A stretch of 64,000 nt of DNA from Pelecanus crispus (Eukaryota > Chordata > Aves > Pelecaniformes > Pelecanidae): the NCBI RefSeq assembly GCF_030463565.1, contig NC_134643.1:48212221-48276220 (forward strand), given 5' to 3'. Shown piece by piece: positions 50,931 to 64,000 of the stretch (within the stretch, counting starts at the first letter, position 1; the number at the start of each line of letters is the position of its first letter). The notes under the pieces are model-generated. The model searched no databases. It was given only the letters and a program-made list of their open reading frames with translations, and had not been told where the DNA came from. Position numbers and translations under genes: made by a program.

Positions 50931-52989
50931 TTGGTCAATGTTAATGTTAAAACACTGTTTCTAGAACTGCATAATTCTGGAATAATAAGAACTATGCCAA
51001 GAATATCCAATGTAATATTCAGAATAGGGAGGGGAGAATTGGGCTAAAATGTGTCAACTGACTTTTTACACATTTTTTTCTAAGTTTTAGAAGCTTCATA
51101 TGGTAAAAGTATTGAAAATAAGAGAGTAAATGTGAAAACATATATGTCTTCACCAGACTTTCACAGAATATCTATTTCTATTTTATTTAAACATGTCTCC
51201 CCTTTCTTAAAAGATAACCGATCTTTGCATTTCTCATATGCTAAATATGAAAGGAAATGGTGATCATTTTTATCCAGAGTAGCAACAGTATTCCATCACA
51301 AGATTAAGCAATTTAAAAGGCCTTACATCATTAGAGGCAAGCATCTGGCAATGCAAGGATAACAAGCAGCAGATTTTTACATTGCTTTGTGGAGGCAAAT
51401 GGTTACTTTATCTTTGCCAAGAGTCAGTTTCTAGTAAAGTGATGTAAACAGAAACATTTTGGGGGATTGTCAAAGGAAAAAAATGTGTGCTTTTTTTCTC
51501 ATTTAGTTACTATAAATTCAAGCAAATTGTTTGATTTAGTTTAGCAGAGTGATCAGCTGGATACCTTACCCACATTTCCCTTCACCGCCATTTCATCAAG
51601 ATCCAATTTAATATTTGTCCTGCATACATGCAGAGAGCGCCAACCTGAACCTAATTTATCTGAGTTGTTCTCTTTCCTGCTGCATGTCAGTGAAGTAATT
51701 GGCACCCATTTTAAGGAGATTGTCAAGGTCTTTTTTCAATGAAAGAGCCTCATTACTAAATTCCCTTAGCGTGTTCTTGATGCCTCCTGTGGAGACAGGA
51801 GAATTTTTTTCCTTTTTGCTGAGCCTCAGGCATCATAAATAATACAATTTTACCAACAAGGTCCCTAACAATATATACTCAGCAGTTACATGCATGGGCT
51901 TTGCTTTGATTGCAGAGTACATTTTAAAAGATTGCACATACTAAATTTGCAACAAGTCCTTGGGAATTAAAATGAGCAAAATTATGCCCTGGTTGCTTAA
52001 GCAGCATCAAAGGACAGTTGAGTTCTCTAAAGATCAAGGCAAAAACTGAATTATAAAACAAACAGTGTTATTTTAAATATCCCACCATGAGGGATCAGAA
52101 AATATCCCTCAAAATGGGATTCACAGGCAGTGTCTATATTAAAAAAATCCATTCATGTATGTATATATCCAAATGGATTCATGATCCACTTAGCATGAAT
52201 ACTAACCAATGGCATTGTTTCCATAAAAAAAATAATGGTCCTGCTAGTAGTGTGACATCTTTAAAAGGAGCTGGAATGAGTTTGCTCATAGCTGAACAAT
52301 AAAGACTTAGTTGGATAATAGTACTTTTGTAAAGGAACAGTTACTTTTCTTAGCAATCCTTTTAATTCATCAGGATAAGTCTTAACCAGTCCAAACTAAA
52401 CTGTTTGAAAGAAAAAACTCTTTTGAAGACGACAGGAAAATGGCAGGTATCAGTCACAGCAAGAAATGTACATATAATAGGTCTTGAGATAACACCCGAC
52501 ACTCAGAATATTACAGAACAGTCCAAAGGTTATTTAAGCATAAAGAAAATAGCTTTTTGTTGACAACAAGGCATTGTTTCAGGTCTAAATTATTTCATAG
52601 TCTAAATATAAAGTGCCATTCTTTAGTTTTACTTTGTCAGAAACATACATATTTCCTAACATAAATGTGAAAAAATGTCACAATAGTTTTAAAACTGTCT
52701 GTGATCTTATGATTTTTTATTATCTTCCTGCCCTATTAGCTTTCCTTATAGAAGCTTTTTCTGCAGCACAGACTGGCGCCAGCTTTTCCTGCCTCTTCAC
52801 TACTGCACTTGATAAAGATTATGTATACCTCTAGGAGGCAGATCATAGGTAGTCATATCAAGTCAGTGGGCATATGAAATTAAGAGAAAGTTTCTTTACA
52901 ATTTGACTTGCTGCTGCTTGGTGATTTTCCTCTACAGAACTGAACTCTGTCAAAATTAGCACTGCCTGGCAGACTGATCTTTCCTCTGC

Positions 52990-53022
52990 TTTTTTTTTTT
53001 TTTTTTCTTTTTTTTTTTTTTT
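52990..53022 (+). repeat. Double poly(T) tract
   Basis: Two T-runs of about 17 and 15 bp separated by one C, about 240 bp upstream of ALX1 exon 3. Confidence 0.93.
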
Positions 53023-53258
53023 GATGCACTAGAAAGGAAATAGCATATAATTTTAAAATAACCAGAAATAACTTAAGCAGGTCTGACATTGAGAATATTG
53101 AAACTGCAAGAAATTCATCTTCAGGTGGAGAACTTACCTTTCTTAGACAAAGAGAAATTTTCAAAGCTACTGACCAAAATCTCTTGGCTTTTTCCTAAGA
53201 CTCTTTGCACAGTATGCCACTGAGTTTACCTTGATGACTGTTTCCTCATTTGCTACAG

Positions 53259-53387
53259 GTTTGGTTCCAGAATCGAAGAGCAAAATGGAGGAAAAGAGAA
53301 CGCTACGGTCAGATCCAGCAAGCTAAGAGCCATTTTGCTGCCACCTATGATATATCTGTTCTTCCAAGGACTGACAGCTACCCTCAG
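53259..53387 (+). CDS. ALX1: ALX1 exon 3 (homeodomain recognition helix)
   Basis: 129 bp, phase 0 to phase 0, encoding residues 178-220. It starts [20 protein letters not shown], that is homeodomain positions 47-60 with Gln at position 50 (residue 181) and Asn at position 51. These are the residues that contact TAAT-type sites, and Q50 is characteristic of aristaless-type paired-class proteins, which bind palindromic TAAT sites as dimers. It continues [20 protein letters not shown] and ends PQ before a GTATGG donor. The acceptor is tttgctacag. All core positions are intact. The remaining roughly 106 residues, including the C-terminal OAR motif, belong to exon 4, which I did not find in the window. 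Confidence 0.98.
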
Positions 53388-53752
53388 GTATGGTAAAGAC
53401 CAAGTAGTACTTTGGTTCTACATTTACCTTCTCTTCCATCCTTAGGCACACATGTGCACAGAAGGTGCATGAAGACTTTCCTGTGTTTAGATTTCTGTGT
53501 TCTTTAGACACATCGACAGGACACACCACTGAATGAATAATGAAGTCTTAAAATACAAGTATTTTTTAAAGAACAATCCTACTAGGAGCTGTGGAGTTTT
53601 GCATAAGTTATGCACTGGGAATGGCTGGCAATACAGTTGTGCAGTGAAGTCTTTTCTGCACATAAAATTATGTGGGGATTTGAATCACTTCTAGGTCCAT
53701 ACACAAATTCTGGATGACACCTAGATCCATTGAGAGTGACAGGAATGATGCC

Positions 53753-53792
53753 ATTTTATGTAATAAGGTCTGTAATTTTATGTAATAAGGTC
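53753..53792 (+). repeat. 18-bp tandem duplication
   Basis: ATTTTATGTAATAAGGTC occurs at 53753-53770 and again at 53775-53792, identical, separated by 4 bp. Confidence 0.92.
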
Positions 53793-56671
53793 AGAATTTA
53801 ACTTCCGGGGTACTTGTATTCACAAGCACAACTGTCTTAACAGCTCTGGTCTCGTATGCTTTCGTAAGATGAGGCATAAACTATGTGATCTCTAGGCAAC
53901 CTCCTTCTTACGTATTAATCATGCACAATTTCTTTACAGACCTCAACAGACCAAGTCTTTTACTAGCATGAAACCATATTATGGCCATGTACAATCAGAA
54001 TTGAATGTATATGGTTGGGAGAGGAAGGCAGGAGCTCTCTCGGACACTAGTAGTTTGTTTATTTTTTTTTTTTCCTTTTTCAGTTCTCTGTTAGTATATA
54101 GTAAGTTATTACTGTGTAAGAAGATCAGAATCTTCTGTTTCTGTTCTCCAGTCCTTTGGTTTACTGCCTTGCCTCACTCTCTGCTATTGTTTTTCTGCTT
54201 GCTTGCTTGTTTTCGTACATTGAATACTTTTATTCTGAAGCTATTGTTTTTCATATCTCTAGTTTCCCATTGCCTTTACCACATAATTAAAAAAAAAAAA
54301 AAGCATCATACAAAACAAAAATCTTGTATGGGTCCCTGTGGTAGAGTCCTTCTACTGCTGGTGTTCTGGTGCTTTTCTAGTTCATTAGGTAGCAGGGTCT
54401 CTGCCAGCCTTAGGAATATACTCATATTCTGTGTGGGCCTGCTTTGGTCATGCTCTGCGTTGGGTGAATGTGATTAGCTTTGAACGAGAGGCCTCGGGCC
54501 TATGTGTCATGTACCCAGCTCCCTGGAGAAGGTTCCGTGTTACTAGGTTTGGTGCCTGGGCCAGAGCTGGTTTGTGGTCCAGCAGCTCGGAGCATGGGTA
54601 CAACCATTTCAGATCAGGCACTCATCAGTCTGCCTGTTTTTGTTTTATAATGTAATAGTGCATTAGCCCAAATTACATCAGAAACTGCTGCATGATATAC
54701 TCTGTGTTTAAGTAGGAGGACACAATACTTGTTTGAGACTTACCTAGGTGGAGGTGTGCAAAAAAACCGTAAGCACTCCTGGGCAGATTCACAAAGACAT
54801 AGGTGCACAGTCACTCACAGATCTCACTCAAGGTGTTCAAGTATCTTTTGAAGGCCTTTCTGACTTACCTATAGCATCACAAGAGATGATACAAGGAATA
54901 GTACTTAAGCTTTGGGCTTTGTATCCCTGACAGTTCCCTAGACTAAATTTTGTGTCTCAAAGCTCATCTTGTATTTTTAGTAGGACTTCATCCACAAATT
55001 TTCCCAATTGACAGAATTTTCATTAGCATAAGATATTGGAAGTCACTGGTAAGCACTTAAAATGTTTGTCCTAAAATTAATGTTTTTCAGAAAGAAACAC
55101 TTCGGAATTATATGAGAACATCATCCATAAAAATCTAAACCCAGTGAAATATCTATTCTGTACTTTCAGATTGTTAAAAAGATGAGTGAATTCACTGCAT
55201 TTCCATTTATGGATTTGTTAAAAAACATCTTTCCTAGGCTGATGACACAACTAAGCTTCAGCCTGGCAAAACTTTCTATCAATTTATAAGTTCTTAAAAA
55301 AAGGAGATTGAAATGTAAGTGTTGGTACCATAACCTTAACTAAAACATCTCTAAAATGTGTAGGAATATAAAATGCACACTCCTTCATAAACATAAATAC
55401 GTAGTACTCACTACAACCACAGGCTAACAGACTGCAGGTAAACAGACAGGCACAAACACATAATTGAGTCTGGTCACCTGCACAAGAAAGTTGTGTTGTA
55501 CTGTACTGTATTTCATGAACAAGGAGCTAAATGAAGGTGTGAGTCTACTTCACATTGGCTATTTCAGTTGAGTGCTTGCATGCATAGTGATGAGAACAAG
55601 GTATCTTACTCCTCAGTGAAGAAGGTTTGCTGTATACTTTGCTGTATACTGGAATATGAATAGGTATCCAGGCAATTATCACAGAACAGTCAATGGACTT
55701 ACGGTCTTGCTAACCTGGTAGTAATTCTTCATAGTTTCACATTCTTAAATCCTCACCTTTGGTAAAACCATGTGTGTATCATATACATAATATTTCCAAT
55801 GAGAATGCTTGAGATAACAAAGATCTGTATTAAAAACACAATGAACACTAACATGACTACATTCAAATCTTTTGAACTAGATGTCCATTTATAAGTGCTT
55901 CACTTATGGAAAATAAATATACAGTACATGACTTGCTATAAACTCATTAATCTATTCTACACTTCAAGCATAAAGAGATATCTAAAATTGTGATCTGCAT
56001 GTTTGGTTTTAGTGTTATAGATTGATTTCCCAGAACAATTCTGTTATTTCAGTACGGTTAATGCAAGAAAGGAATTGATGCATCCTTTTTCTTTTTTTTT
56101 TTTTTCCTTTTTTTTTTCTGTGTACAAGCACTCTTATTGTGACATTGACATCAGTAATTATTAGACAGGCTATGACATACTTTTAGGTAACTAGTTTTTC
56201 TTGGCGATTGTGGAACACAGACCACTAGAGCTTGTTTATGAAGCTTTTATTAACATGGGGGAAAACAGATTCTGTTTCTGGCAAAAAATATAGGATGATG
56301 TTGAAAAAGGATAAAATCAAGCTGCGATATTTACTGCTGTGTGGCAGAAGGAACAGGACCTGTTGTGAATTTCTGGTGTCAATTATATGAATTTGCAATT
56401 TGAAGATTTCTGTTTTGAGCCCCACCACGGCTATGTTCCCAAAGCAGACATCCCACTTGCATTCCAGCAGAAACATCAGTCTCTTTTGCAGTCAACAGAG
56501 GGTGCGGAGACCCCTGCTTAGTCTCTTCACCAATTATCTTCATCAACTACAAATTAAGAACATGATGCTGCTATGTCTTGTGTGACAATGTAAACCTGAA
56601 AGGTTTCCTTGTGAGGAAATGATCTTTTCAACTTATTTCAGATAGAAGGTTGGCTCTGAGTCAGAGTATGG

Positions 56672-56720
56672 TTGAGGTTGGAACAGACCTCTGGAGGCGG
56701 TCTGGTCCAACCCCCATTTC
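56672..56720 (-). mobile_element. CR1 3'-end fragment
   Basis: The + strand reads GGTTGGAACAGACCTCTGGA, then GGTCTGGTCCAACCCCC. This is the complement of the CR1 segment containing the TCCAACC box, and it is truncated on both sides. Confidence 0.8.
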
Positions 56721-57042
56721 TATAATCCAGTCTAATTTTACTATTAAATTACACATCTTCAAAATAGTAATAAACAATTTAGGTTTTTTTTTTTTTCTAG
56801 ACCATAATTGCTTACTTTGCTAATTCAGTCTAACCTTAATTATTTTTACAGTATGTTGACTTTAGGTATTACTTACTGTGCAAAATAGTTGCTCAGTTGG
56901 CTGCCAAGAAGTTAAGTATCTCCTAAACTGTCCAAATTCTGCACGCATAGATCTTCCGTTAATTATGCTGGCAACACCTGGATTCCAGAGGAGGACAGTT
57001 AGTATAATATTCCAGAATGATCACCTGTTATCCACATATTTT

Positions 57043-57091
57043 TTATTATCACATTTTTATTATCACACTATTATTATCACATTATCACATT
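57043..57091 (+). repeat. TTATTATCACA short tandem repeat
   Basis: Four imperfect units built on TTATTATCACA or ATTATCACA, ending in a T-run. Confidence 0.8.
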
Positions 57092-59620
57092 TTTTTTTCT
57101 AGGCTTTAACATTAAAAATACCACAGAGTTGTTAAGCTTTTACTCAGATGAAATATTTAACTTTTGACAACATTGTGCTGAAAATCAGATTTTTTTCTAG
57201 AAAAATGTTATATACAGTACTTTTCATTCATTTTGGTAAAAGGTTTCACTTTCATTAGTTTCAGTATTTAAGCTTCAAGTTTCTCTTGCAGATGCAACAC
57301 ATTGTGGTCTGTCATCTTAAGTGCACTCAAAAAACTATTCACTGGTTAAAACTCTTTTCCCAGACACTTTGAGCCTCATTAGCCAGCAATATTCTGCTGA
57401 CTATATCAAAGCTAAGAGGCAGCATTCTAATGTGAGTGGGGAAATGTTAGTGAACAAGCAGTATTTGATTCAGTCACCTAAATACAGTGCTGTTTAAGAT
57501 GTCTTGGGATATATGAGACACTGTTACAGTGCTGATGAACAGGACTTACAAGAAGCATGCATCCTTCAGAGGAGGCAGCTGGTGGTCAGATAGATATTAG
57601 ATGCTTGTGTTTAGGAAACTTAACCAAAGGGATTTTTATGCCAGAGATGGGTTCCCTTTAAAGTTGGTGAAAATCTAGTCAATTAAGTTTTCTCTTCCTA
57701 AAGTATAAGGTACAAAATAAGTAAGATGATCTCTAAAAGTGTATTTTTCTCTCTGATGCTTGGTTCAGCTGCAGGCATCTATAGTTATCTTAGATGGATT
57801 TATTTATCATGTGTTGGGAGAGGAACAATAAAAAGGTTGCTTAGACTTGCTCTTCTCTTACCTTATTGGTCTTTACTTGACTACTTTTGCTGTCCTATGC
57901 CAGCAAGAAGGCTAATGTGACAAAGGGCACTTGAGCTTTTTAGATTTAATGTAAATAAACATGAAATTGTATCCTTGAAGGGCAGATATAAGGGGCAATG
58001 TTCTTCCCTAGCCTAGTCTCTTTCCATACTTTGCATCTTCTCTTTTTGCTTGTTATTTGAGTCTAATTCATTTGTTGTCATTGTTCTTCTAAGTTCTTTT
58101 GAAAGGATTTATCCTGTCACACCATTATACTTTCTGTCTTACTATCACACATGTAATGTATTGTTTACTTCTCTTTACTTGAAAATGTGGGCAACAGTGG
58201 GATAGGACTGAATTTAATCTTTTTTTTTTTTGGTGGAAAAACCCAGCCTAGTGCAGGTGGAAATCCTGAGGAGACAAAAGCAATTCAAAGGTATGGGAAC
58301 TGGAGTGATACAGAAGGTGTAGAAAGAAGGAAGAATGTTGAAATCTCAAAAATAGAAGGAAGAGGCTGAAGTTTACATTCCATCCACCAGGCTGATAAAT
58401 CAAATTAAATATGTTGAACAGCATGGCATCACATGATTTGTTTTGGCAATCAAAGAGTGTAGAAGTGGTATCAGTATACACGTGTTATGTACTAAGTCCT
58501 TGGATCGTCATTACAGTTCTGCTCTAGCCTTAGTACATATGGGTAATTCTCATTAGCAATAATCAAAGTTACATGCTCCAATTAAATCTTTCATATGGCA
58601 TATATTAGGCACCACATGTTACATGACAATTCTTTTAACTGTAGTAGACATATAAATGACAGTTAATCACAATAGTTCATTAAGGCTATGGGTACACTGA
58701 TTAAGTAGGAGTAGATGTGGTAGACATATCTGAACTAGCTTCAAAGAAATTTTGTCATATACTCGTGCTGTCTAGCTGTGACAGCATGGAGCTCAGGCTG
58801 GGCTACCACCTGGATGGTACGTTGCTTGCTGCATATGTGCTGACTGTTGCACTGCTGTGGCTGATCTTCCAACAAGAGTAACACTTCTAATCTTTTTGGG
58901 TGGTGTCTGTTCCACAAAAAGTAATTTGTGCACTGTGCTTTTATTTTTTATTGGTTCTAAACCATCGCTGTATGTGGTCCTCCTTGCAGTCTCAACATTC
59001 AGCTTGTTGCTTTTTTTTTTTTTTTTGTGAAACATGTATTTCTTTAAGTCTGTGAGTGACTTTAGCTGGGGCTCAATTATAAGGCAAATCCTTTTTTTTT
59101 TCTGAGATAGAAACTTCTTTTTAATAATATTTTTCAAAGTATGAAATTTTGTCTTTAACTGTATCATAGATGTGAAACATAATTAATTCTTATTATAACT
59201 GGCCCTGAGATTGCAGTAGGGAGAAGCTACATTTTATCTACAAAACATCCTGTACAAGAATGGAAGCTTGATGACTTTTCAAATCCTGCATTATTTTGCA
59301 CCTTAGCAAACTTGTTAAGCATGGAATCAAATGAACAGATTTATATTTTGTTCACTGTATGTAAGGCCTAAATATGGACTGAATGGGTCTATCGCATATT
59401 TTAGAGCTGTAGCATTTAGCCTTTCACTACCATGGGCCAACTTACATTTTATGAACATATCTGAAAATGGTGCGCTGCAGCTCTCTCATATGTACCTGAA
59501 CCCAATACAGTACAGGTGATCTTCACATGTTCATTAAATCCAAGGGCTCCTATAAAATGATCACAAATTATACCAAGAAGTATTCTGTCTAGTTATAAAG
59601 GAAAAAATACAATGAGAGTG

Positions 59621-59802
59621 GTAAAGCCTTGGAGCAAGTTGCTCACAGAAGTTATTGAATCTCTGTAGCTGGAGCTACTCAAAACTTGACTGGATAGGGC
59701 TTGAGTAACCTGATCTAAATTCAAAGCTATCTGTGAGCAAGGGTTTGGAATAATAATCCCAGAGGTCCTTTTCAGGTTAAATTATTCTGAGAATCTATGA
59801 AT
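59621..59802 (+). mobile_element. Old CR1 3'-end fragment
   Basis: Diverged but alignable by eye to the CR1 3' region: GCCTTGGAGCAAGTTGCTCA, ACTTGACTGGATAGGGC, CCCAGAGGTCCTTTTCAGGT and a terminal ATTCTGAGAATCTATGAATC tail. More mutated than the copies in LRRIQ1, so older. Confidence 0.7.
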
Positions 59803-60270
59803 CTGCAAACTTGGGAAGTACAGGCAAATTTCTGCTCATACTTTGGATGTTCTTAAGAGGCCCCCAGAAGAAAAATACTGTGGCAAGTGACAGACCAAAT
59901 TAATTGTGCTGATGGACTAGGAACAGCCTACAGGTCATAAGTTGTAAACTAGCAGTTTTGAGCAGTTTAACAGCTATTGCTCTTAATCTGCCTAAAGTAG
60001 CTCCTTGTGCAAGCACAGTTTTCATGTTTTCTGGCAGTGCAAGGATTGCTGCTCACACAAAGAGAGGAGTGACAAAAATTTAGCAAATCAGTCTCTTTGA
60101 CATTTATGTTTTCTGTAATTGGGTAAATCCTTAACTGTTCAGTTAGTGCCACTGTTGCCTCCCTTGAAACGCCCAGGAACATCCTGAAAACAGAGTCAAT
60201 GTGTAGTTTCTAATTACTTACTAGAGTAATTATAATAACATATAACATAAGATAGCATATATTATGTAAT

Positions 60271-60296
60271 ATAACAACAACAACAACAATAATAAC
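60271..60296. repeat. (CAA)n/(TAA)n microsatellite
   Basis: Five to six CAA units followed by AAT/AATAA units. Confidence 0.85.
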
Positions 60297-63200
60297 TTAT
60301 TACTTCATAACTAGAGATCTTAAAAGAGATTAACATTTTGTTTCCCATACGAAGGATTAAACCAGATGTCCACTCCAATAGAAGCTGTGTGTCTTATATG
60401 TGTGACTGTTGGAAAAAGACTCCAGTCTGGATAGGCAGGTGACTCAGGTAGCATGAGACAAGACATTTGGTGATGGGAGAACCAAAACTGGGCAAATGAC
60501 AGTATAGCTCTCAGAAAATTTGGAAATATGAGTTTATATGATTTCTCCAGGTGCTGTGTAAGAAGGCTAAAGCTCCAGGAGCTTGAGATTTTAGCAGAAA
60601 AAAGGCAATGACACCAAGTGGGATGACCAATTACCTCAGCTAATTTTCCTCTGCAGTTTCAAGCAGAAAGTCATATGCTTAGGAAATGATATCATAACCA
60701 TGTTAACAAACATAACTCTCCAGTTATGTTCTTGTCACAGCTATGAAATCCTACTTTTTTTTTTTTTTCTATCGGGAAGGGTGTGTGTGGGGGTGTGTGT
60801 GTGTATAAAACATACAGTAGGTAAATATATTGAAGGGCTCTGGTAATTTCATGGTAACCACAAGAGCAAAGCTCAAGTTGTTTGTGATGTTAACAGAAAC
60901 CAGAGATGTGCTGTATGTATAGCCTCATTCACAGTCTCTGAATTGGCTTTTATATAGTTCATGGATCACACAAGAGTTTAAGAGGAAAAATATTTTCTTT
61001 AAATTCATGTACATAATGTCCCTTTTCCTTCTAACATACCAGAAGAAGGTCTGATAATTTTGACTTATTGTAAAACATTACTGTATTTATTTTTAATACA
61101 GGAATACCTTCTGCACCTAAATTTCACTATAAAATATTTATGTTGTAAATCCTTGCTAAGAAATTAAAATCTAATATCAAATGTGAAGTCACTTAACTAA
61201 AATGAACAGAACATTTATATGACTGAAACATTCTTTTGAAAAGCATAACTGTCTCATGAGAGAAGGTGTAAAGCTTTCCTAGCATCTTGTGACATTTCTG
61301 AAGTTAAATTTCCTAATTTGGATTCCTTCCTCTAAAGAAGAAACCTAGGGCTCCCCTTTGAAAATTTTAGGAATAAATAGCTTGTCCACACATTTCTTTA
61401 ACAAGACATTGGTGTATTTTAGGATTTGCAGCTGAATTCTGTTCTCATTTACACCTGTGCAATCTCACTGAAGCTAAATTGAAAGAGATTTGTCTAGGAT
61501 AAAAATATCAGGAAAAGTGGTGGTACTAAACTTAGTTTACTGCAAACCAAACTACTAGAAATATGGAAGGAAAGAGTGATTTTGTGATACCTCCAGACCA
61601 CATAGGTTATTGGGCACTTTCAAACTGGGCCTCTGAACCTTTTGAAGTCTTCCCATCATGACAGTATTAAAGGCAATCTCGTGCATGTTCCTATTTAAAC
61701 AGAGTTTTTTTGAAAATTCTTCCCATAATTATATCTGTGCAGCCTGGGTGACTGCAGCATTTGGCATAGCGTTTCTTAGAAAGACATCTTAGTAAGTCAG
61801 ATAAATGCGACTTTGTTGCATCTGAGTTAGTTTTGGGATGATGAGCTCCTTCAGAATTAGCTCCTGTATTAGAAGTTGCATAGATGAACTAGTCTCTCCC
61901 TGGGCAAATTTACCCTGTTGTGAAGATTCTGAGACTAACCATTGGCCTGGAAATACCATCAAAAAGAATGTGGTTTTGTGTACACGTGTTTGAAATAGAT
62001 CTTTTTTTTTTTTTCTGGATTCTTTTTTAGCTTTATCAGCTCCCTGTTTCAATTCAGTAAAGAGTTGTACCAGTAAAACAAGCTGAAGTGGAACAGCATG
62101 GAAATAGGAATGCGTGATTTGTTTTGTAGGAAGAAAGGGGAAGAAAACCCCAACAGTTGCTTAATCTGTCATTGCTGCTTCAAGGAATGCATATGTAACC
62201 ATGAAATACAATAAAGTACAATTAAAAGTTTTTAGTGTTCCTGAACAAAAACAAAAAAGACAATGATTTTTGTATGGATGACTGGGTTTCTGATTTTCCC
62301 AGTTCATGACTGAGACAGAATGTGTGCAGCTTAGGCTTTGAAGTGAAGTGGAGATGGTCTCTGGATTTTGTAGGCTTTCAGCTGCTATCTTCTTTACTAC
62401 TCTCCTCTGTAGTCTAACCACATGTTATGTGAGTCCAAAGTCATTAAGTGTGAGAAGGCAGTAAGCCTTATGAGTCTTAGTAGATGACTTCTTGGTTGCT
62501 GTGCACTTAACTACCACACTTTCCAGCTCTTTCAGCGTCCCTTGTTTCCTTCTTGTCACATTCTGTAAATCTGTAGCAGGATCTGAGACACCTTCCAGGC
62601 AACAGGACACACAGGAATCCCTGAATCCTGAGCTATGACAGATGTACTGCTCTCTTTGAGAATGTTCTGTGTGGTTGAATGCAACAAACTTTCATAGGCA
62701 AGACAATGGTTCACATTGGTCTGGATATGTCCTTTAATCCCCAGATAAACCACCTATTCTCTGAAGATCAAAAAAAAAGTTTGTCTGATTATAAGTCAAA
62801 ACTGGCTCAGGTGGGTTAATTAAGGATTAATAAGGCAGCTGAGGATCACGTCAAGCTGCAGAGGGTCTCCCATGGGTGGATGTTTGAGAGTCTATTAAAA
62901 ACTGCTGAAGGGAGGAGGGAAGGATGGGAACTGGAAAGTTCTGAAACTCTCACTAGAGTCTCTTTCCTCCTGTAGATCTCAGGAGGCCCACAAGAAGGAG
63001 GAAAAATCCTTGATATCCTTCCCCAGGCACCTTATTCACTCCATTACCTCTCAGCAGACCACCTAAGATATGCAGGAGCAGATGCCTGAGGTGTGCCCCA
63101 CTAGCTGTGCATATGTGTGTGTGTAGAAAGGCAAGCTGCATTCACATGAGGGCGTGTGGAAGTGTGTGCATGCCTGTATGTGTGCATGTCTGTGTGAACA

Positions 63201-64000
63201 AGGAGTTGGGCAGACCAAGAATTTGGGGAGATGTGTTGTTACTGTGACTTTTCCCCAGCCTTCTGCAGGAAAACAAAATGAAGCATGTACTGGTTCTTTT
63301 TTGATGCTGATGTTGCCAAGGAGCCCAAATTAGTTTGTCAGCTCCTGATGACCCCTGCTAATACAGCTGTTCAAAATATTAACTTTTAGAATAAGACTTT
63401 GTCTCATCCGTGCTATCTGCACTAGATCTCAGCTAGATGAGTTCAGTGAACCATAATTTATCTCTGTAGCTTGTTGGTGGTTTGGTGGGTATGTGCTGTT
63501 GCAAAGTAATAGGACAATGAGAAGAAAAACAATTCAGCATTAGAAACATGTTTTCATTCTGTGTGCCTGTATGTCTGTCATAATTCATTACTTCCCCTGA
63601 CCTCTAATTTGGCAGAAAAAAATCACTCAACTAGAGAGATAACCTACATATCTTAAAGCCAAAATTCCTTTGTCTATGGATTTGGAATGTGAAGGCAAAA
63701 TTAAGTTTGAAGTGGGAATTGACTTTACAGTGCTAACCGAAGAGTAATTGCAATTACTCCAATGTATAGCAGAGAACAAAGACATGTGGGCTCAATCCCA
63801 GTGCATCAGAGCAATGATATACTGAACAGACAACAGATTCTGAGGATGAAGACAAATTTAGGAAAGTAAAAAAGGGTATAGTTACTGGCTGAGAAGTTCT
63901 GTACTGTGAATGAGGGCTACGAATGTCTTGTATCATGATATTTGTATGTTCTTTTAAAAAAATCAGCATTCAGGAAAGAGATGTAAGTAAAAGAGGAGAA

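Larger units (their letters stand above)
49528..53258 (+). other. ALX1: ALX1 intron 2 (3.7 kb)
   Basis: A phase-0 intron that splits the homeobox. It contains a TG/TA microsatellite (about 50,010-50,040), a tRNA-Ile-like fragment on the minus strand (50886-50930), a dense, non-repetitive stretch at 51,340-51,780 that looks like a conserved-element candidate, and two T-runs at 52990-53022 upstream of the exon 3 acceptor. Confidence 0.85.
53388..64000 (+). other. ALX1: ALX1 intron 3 (partial, over 10.6 kb)
   Basis: AT-rich sequence to the window edge. I looked for the exon 4 coding signature (a segment equivalent to IQNNLWAGN and a C-terminal OAR motif) and did not find it. Contents: an 18-bp tandem duplication (53753-53792), T-runs near 56,090-56,118, CR1 fragments at 56672-56720 and 59621-59802, TATTATCACA repeats (57,043-57,091), a CAA run (60271-60296) and GT runs near 60,780 and 63,110. 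Confidence 0.75.

Noticed and set aside
53388..64000. Search for ALX1 exon 4
   Set aside because: No segment encoding the expected C-terminal region or OAR motif was recognised; the gene length in other amniotes predicts that it lies beyond the window.

Overview
The window is vertebrate nuclear DNA, most likely from a bird. It is AT-rich, contains single-copy genes with introns, and carries several 3'-end fragments of CR1 LINEs, the dominant avian retrotransposon. I see no bacterial, plasmid or phage features and no CRISPR array. Species cannot be read from the sequence.

Layout on the + strand. (1) Positions 1-33,450 hold the 3' end of a gene I identify as LRRIQ1. Four C-terminal coding exons with matching splice phases lie at 10594-10726, 12311-12371, 17629-17749 and 32873-33012, followed by a 3' UTR and a poly(A) signal near 33,430. 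Earlier exons lie outside the window or were not found. (2) Positions 33,450-46,470 are intergenic. From about 38.8 kb onward this becomes a broad cluster of CpG islands with many homopolymers and GC minisatellites. (3) Positions 46,470 to the window end hold ALX1, an aristaless-class paired-type homeobox gene. It has a TATA box and three of its four expected coding exons: 46674-46899, 49223-49527 and 53259-53387. The fourth exon (C-terminus with the OAR motif) was not found and should lie beyond 64,000. The LRRIQ1 then ALX1 order and orientation match the known amniote arrangement.

ALX1 is a transcription factor of craniofacial mesenchyme. Its locus is associated with beak shape in Darwin's finches, so the non-coding DNA around it is of real interest. 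The most unusual unannotated signal is an exon-like open segment at 45995-46118, about 0.5 kb upstream of ALX1 exon 1. It has good splice sites, and its donor phase would join in frame to ALX1 exon 2. Other points of interest are two tRNA-like retroposon remnants, an ancient MIR/L3-like fragment, a CR1 flanked by a 12-bp repeat matching its own tail, and a polypyrimidine mirror tract in the ALX1 5' UTR. No wholly new biological system could be demonstrated from sequence alone.
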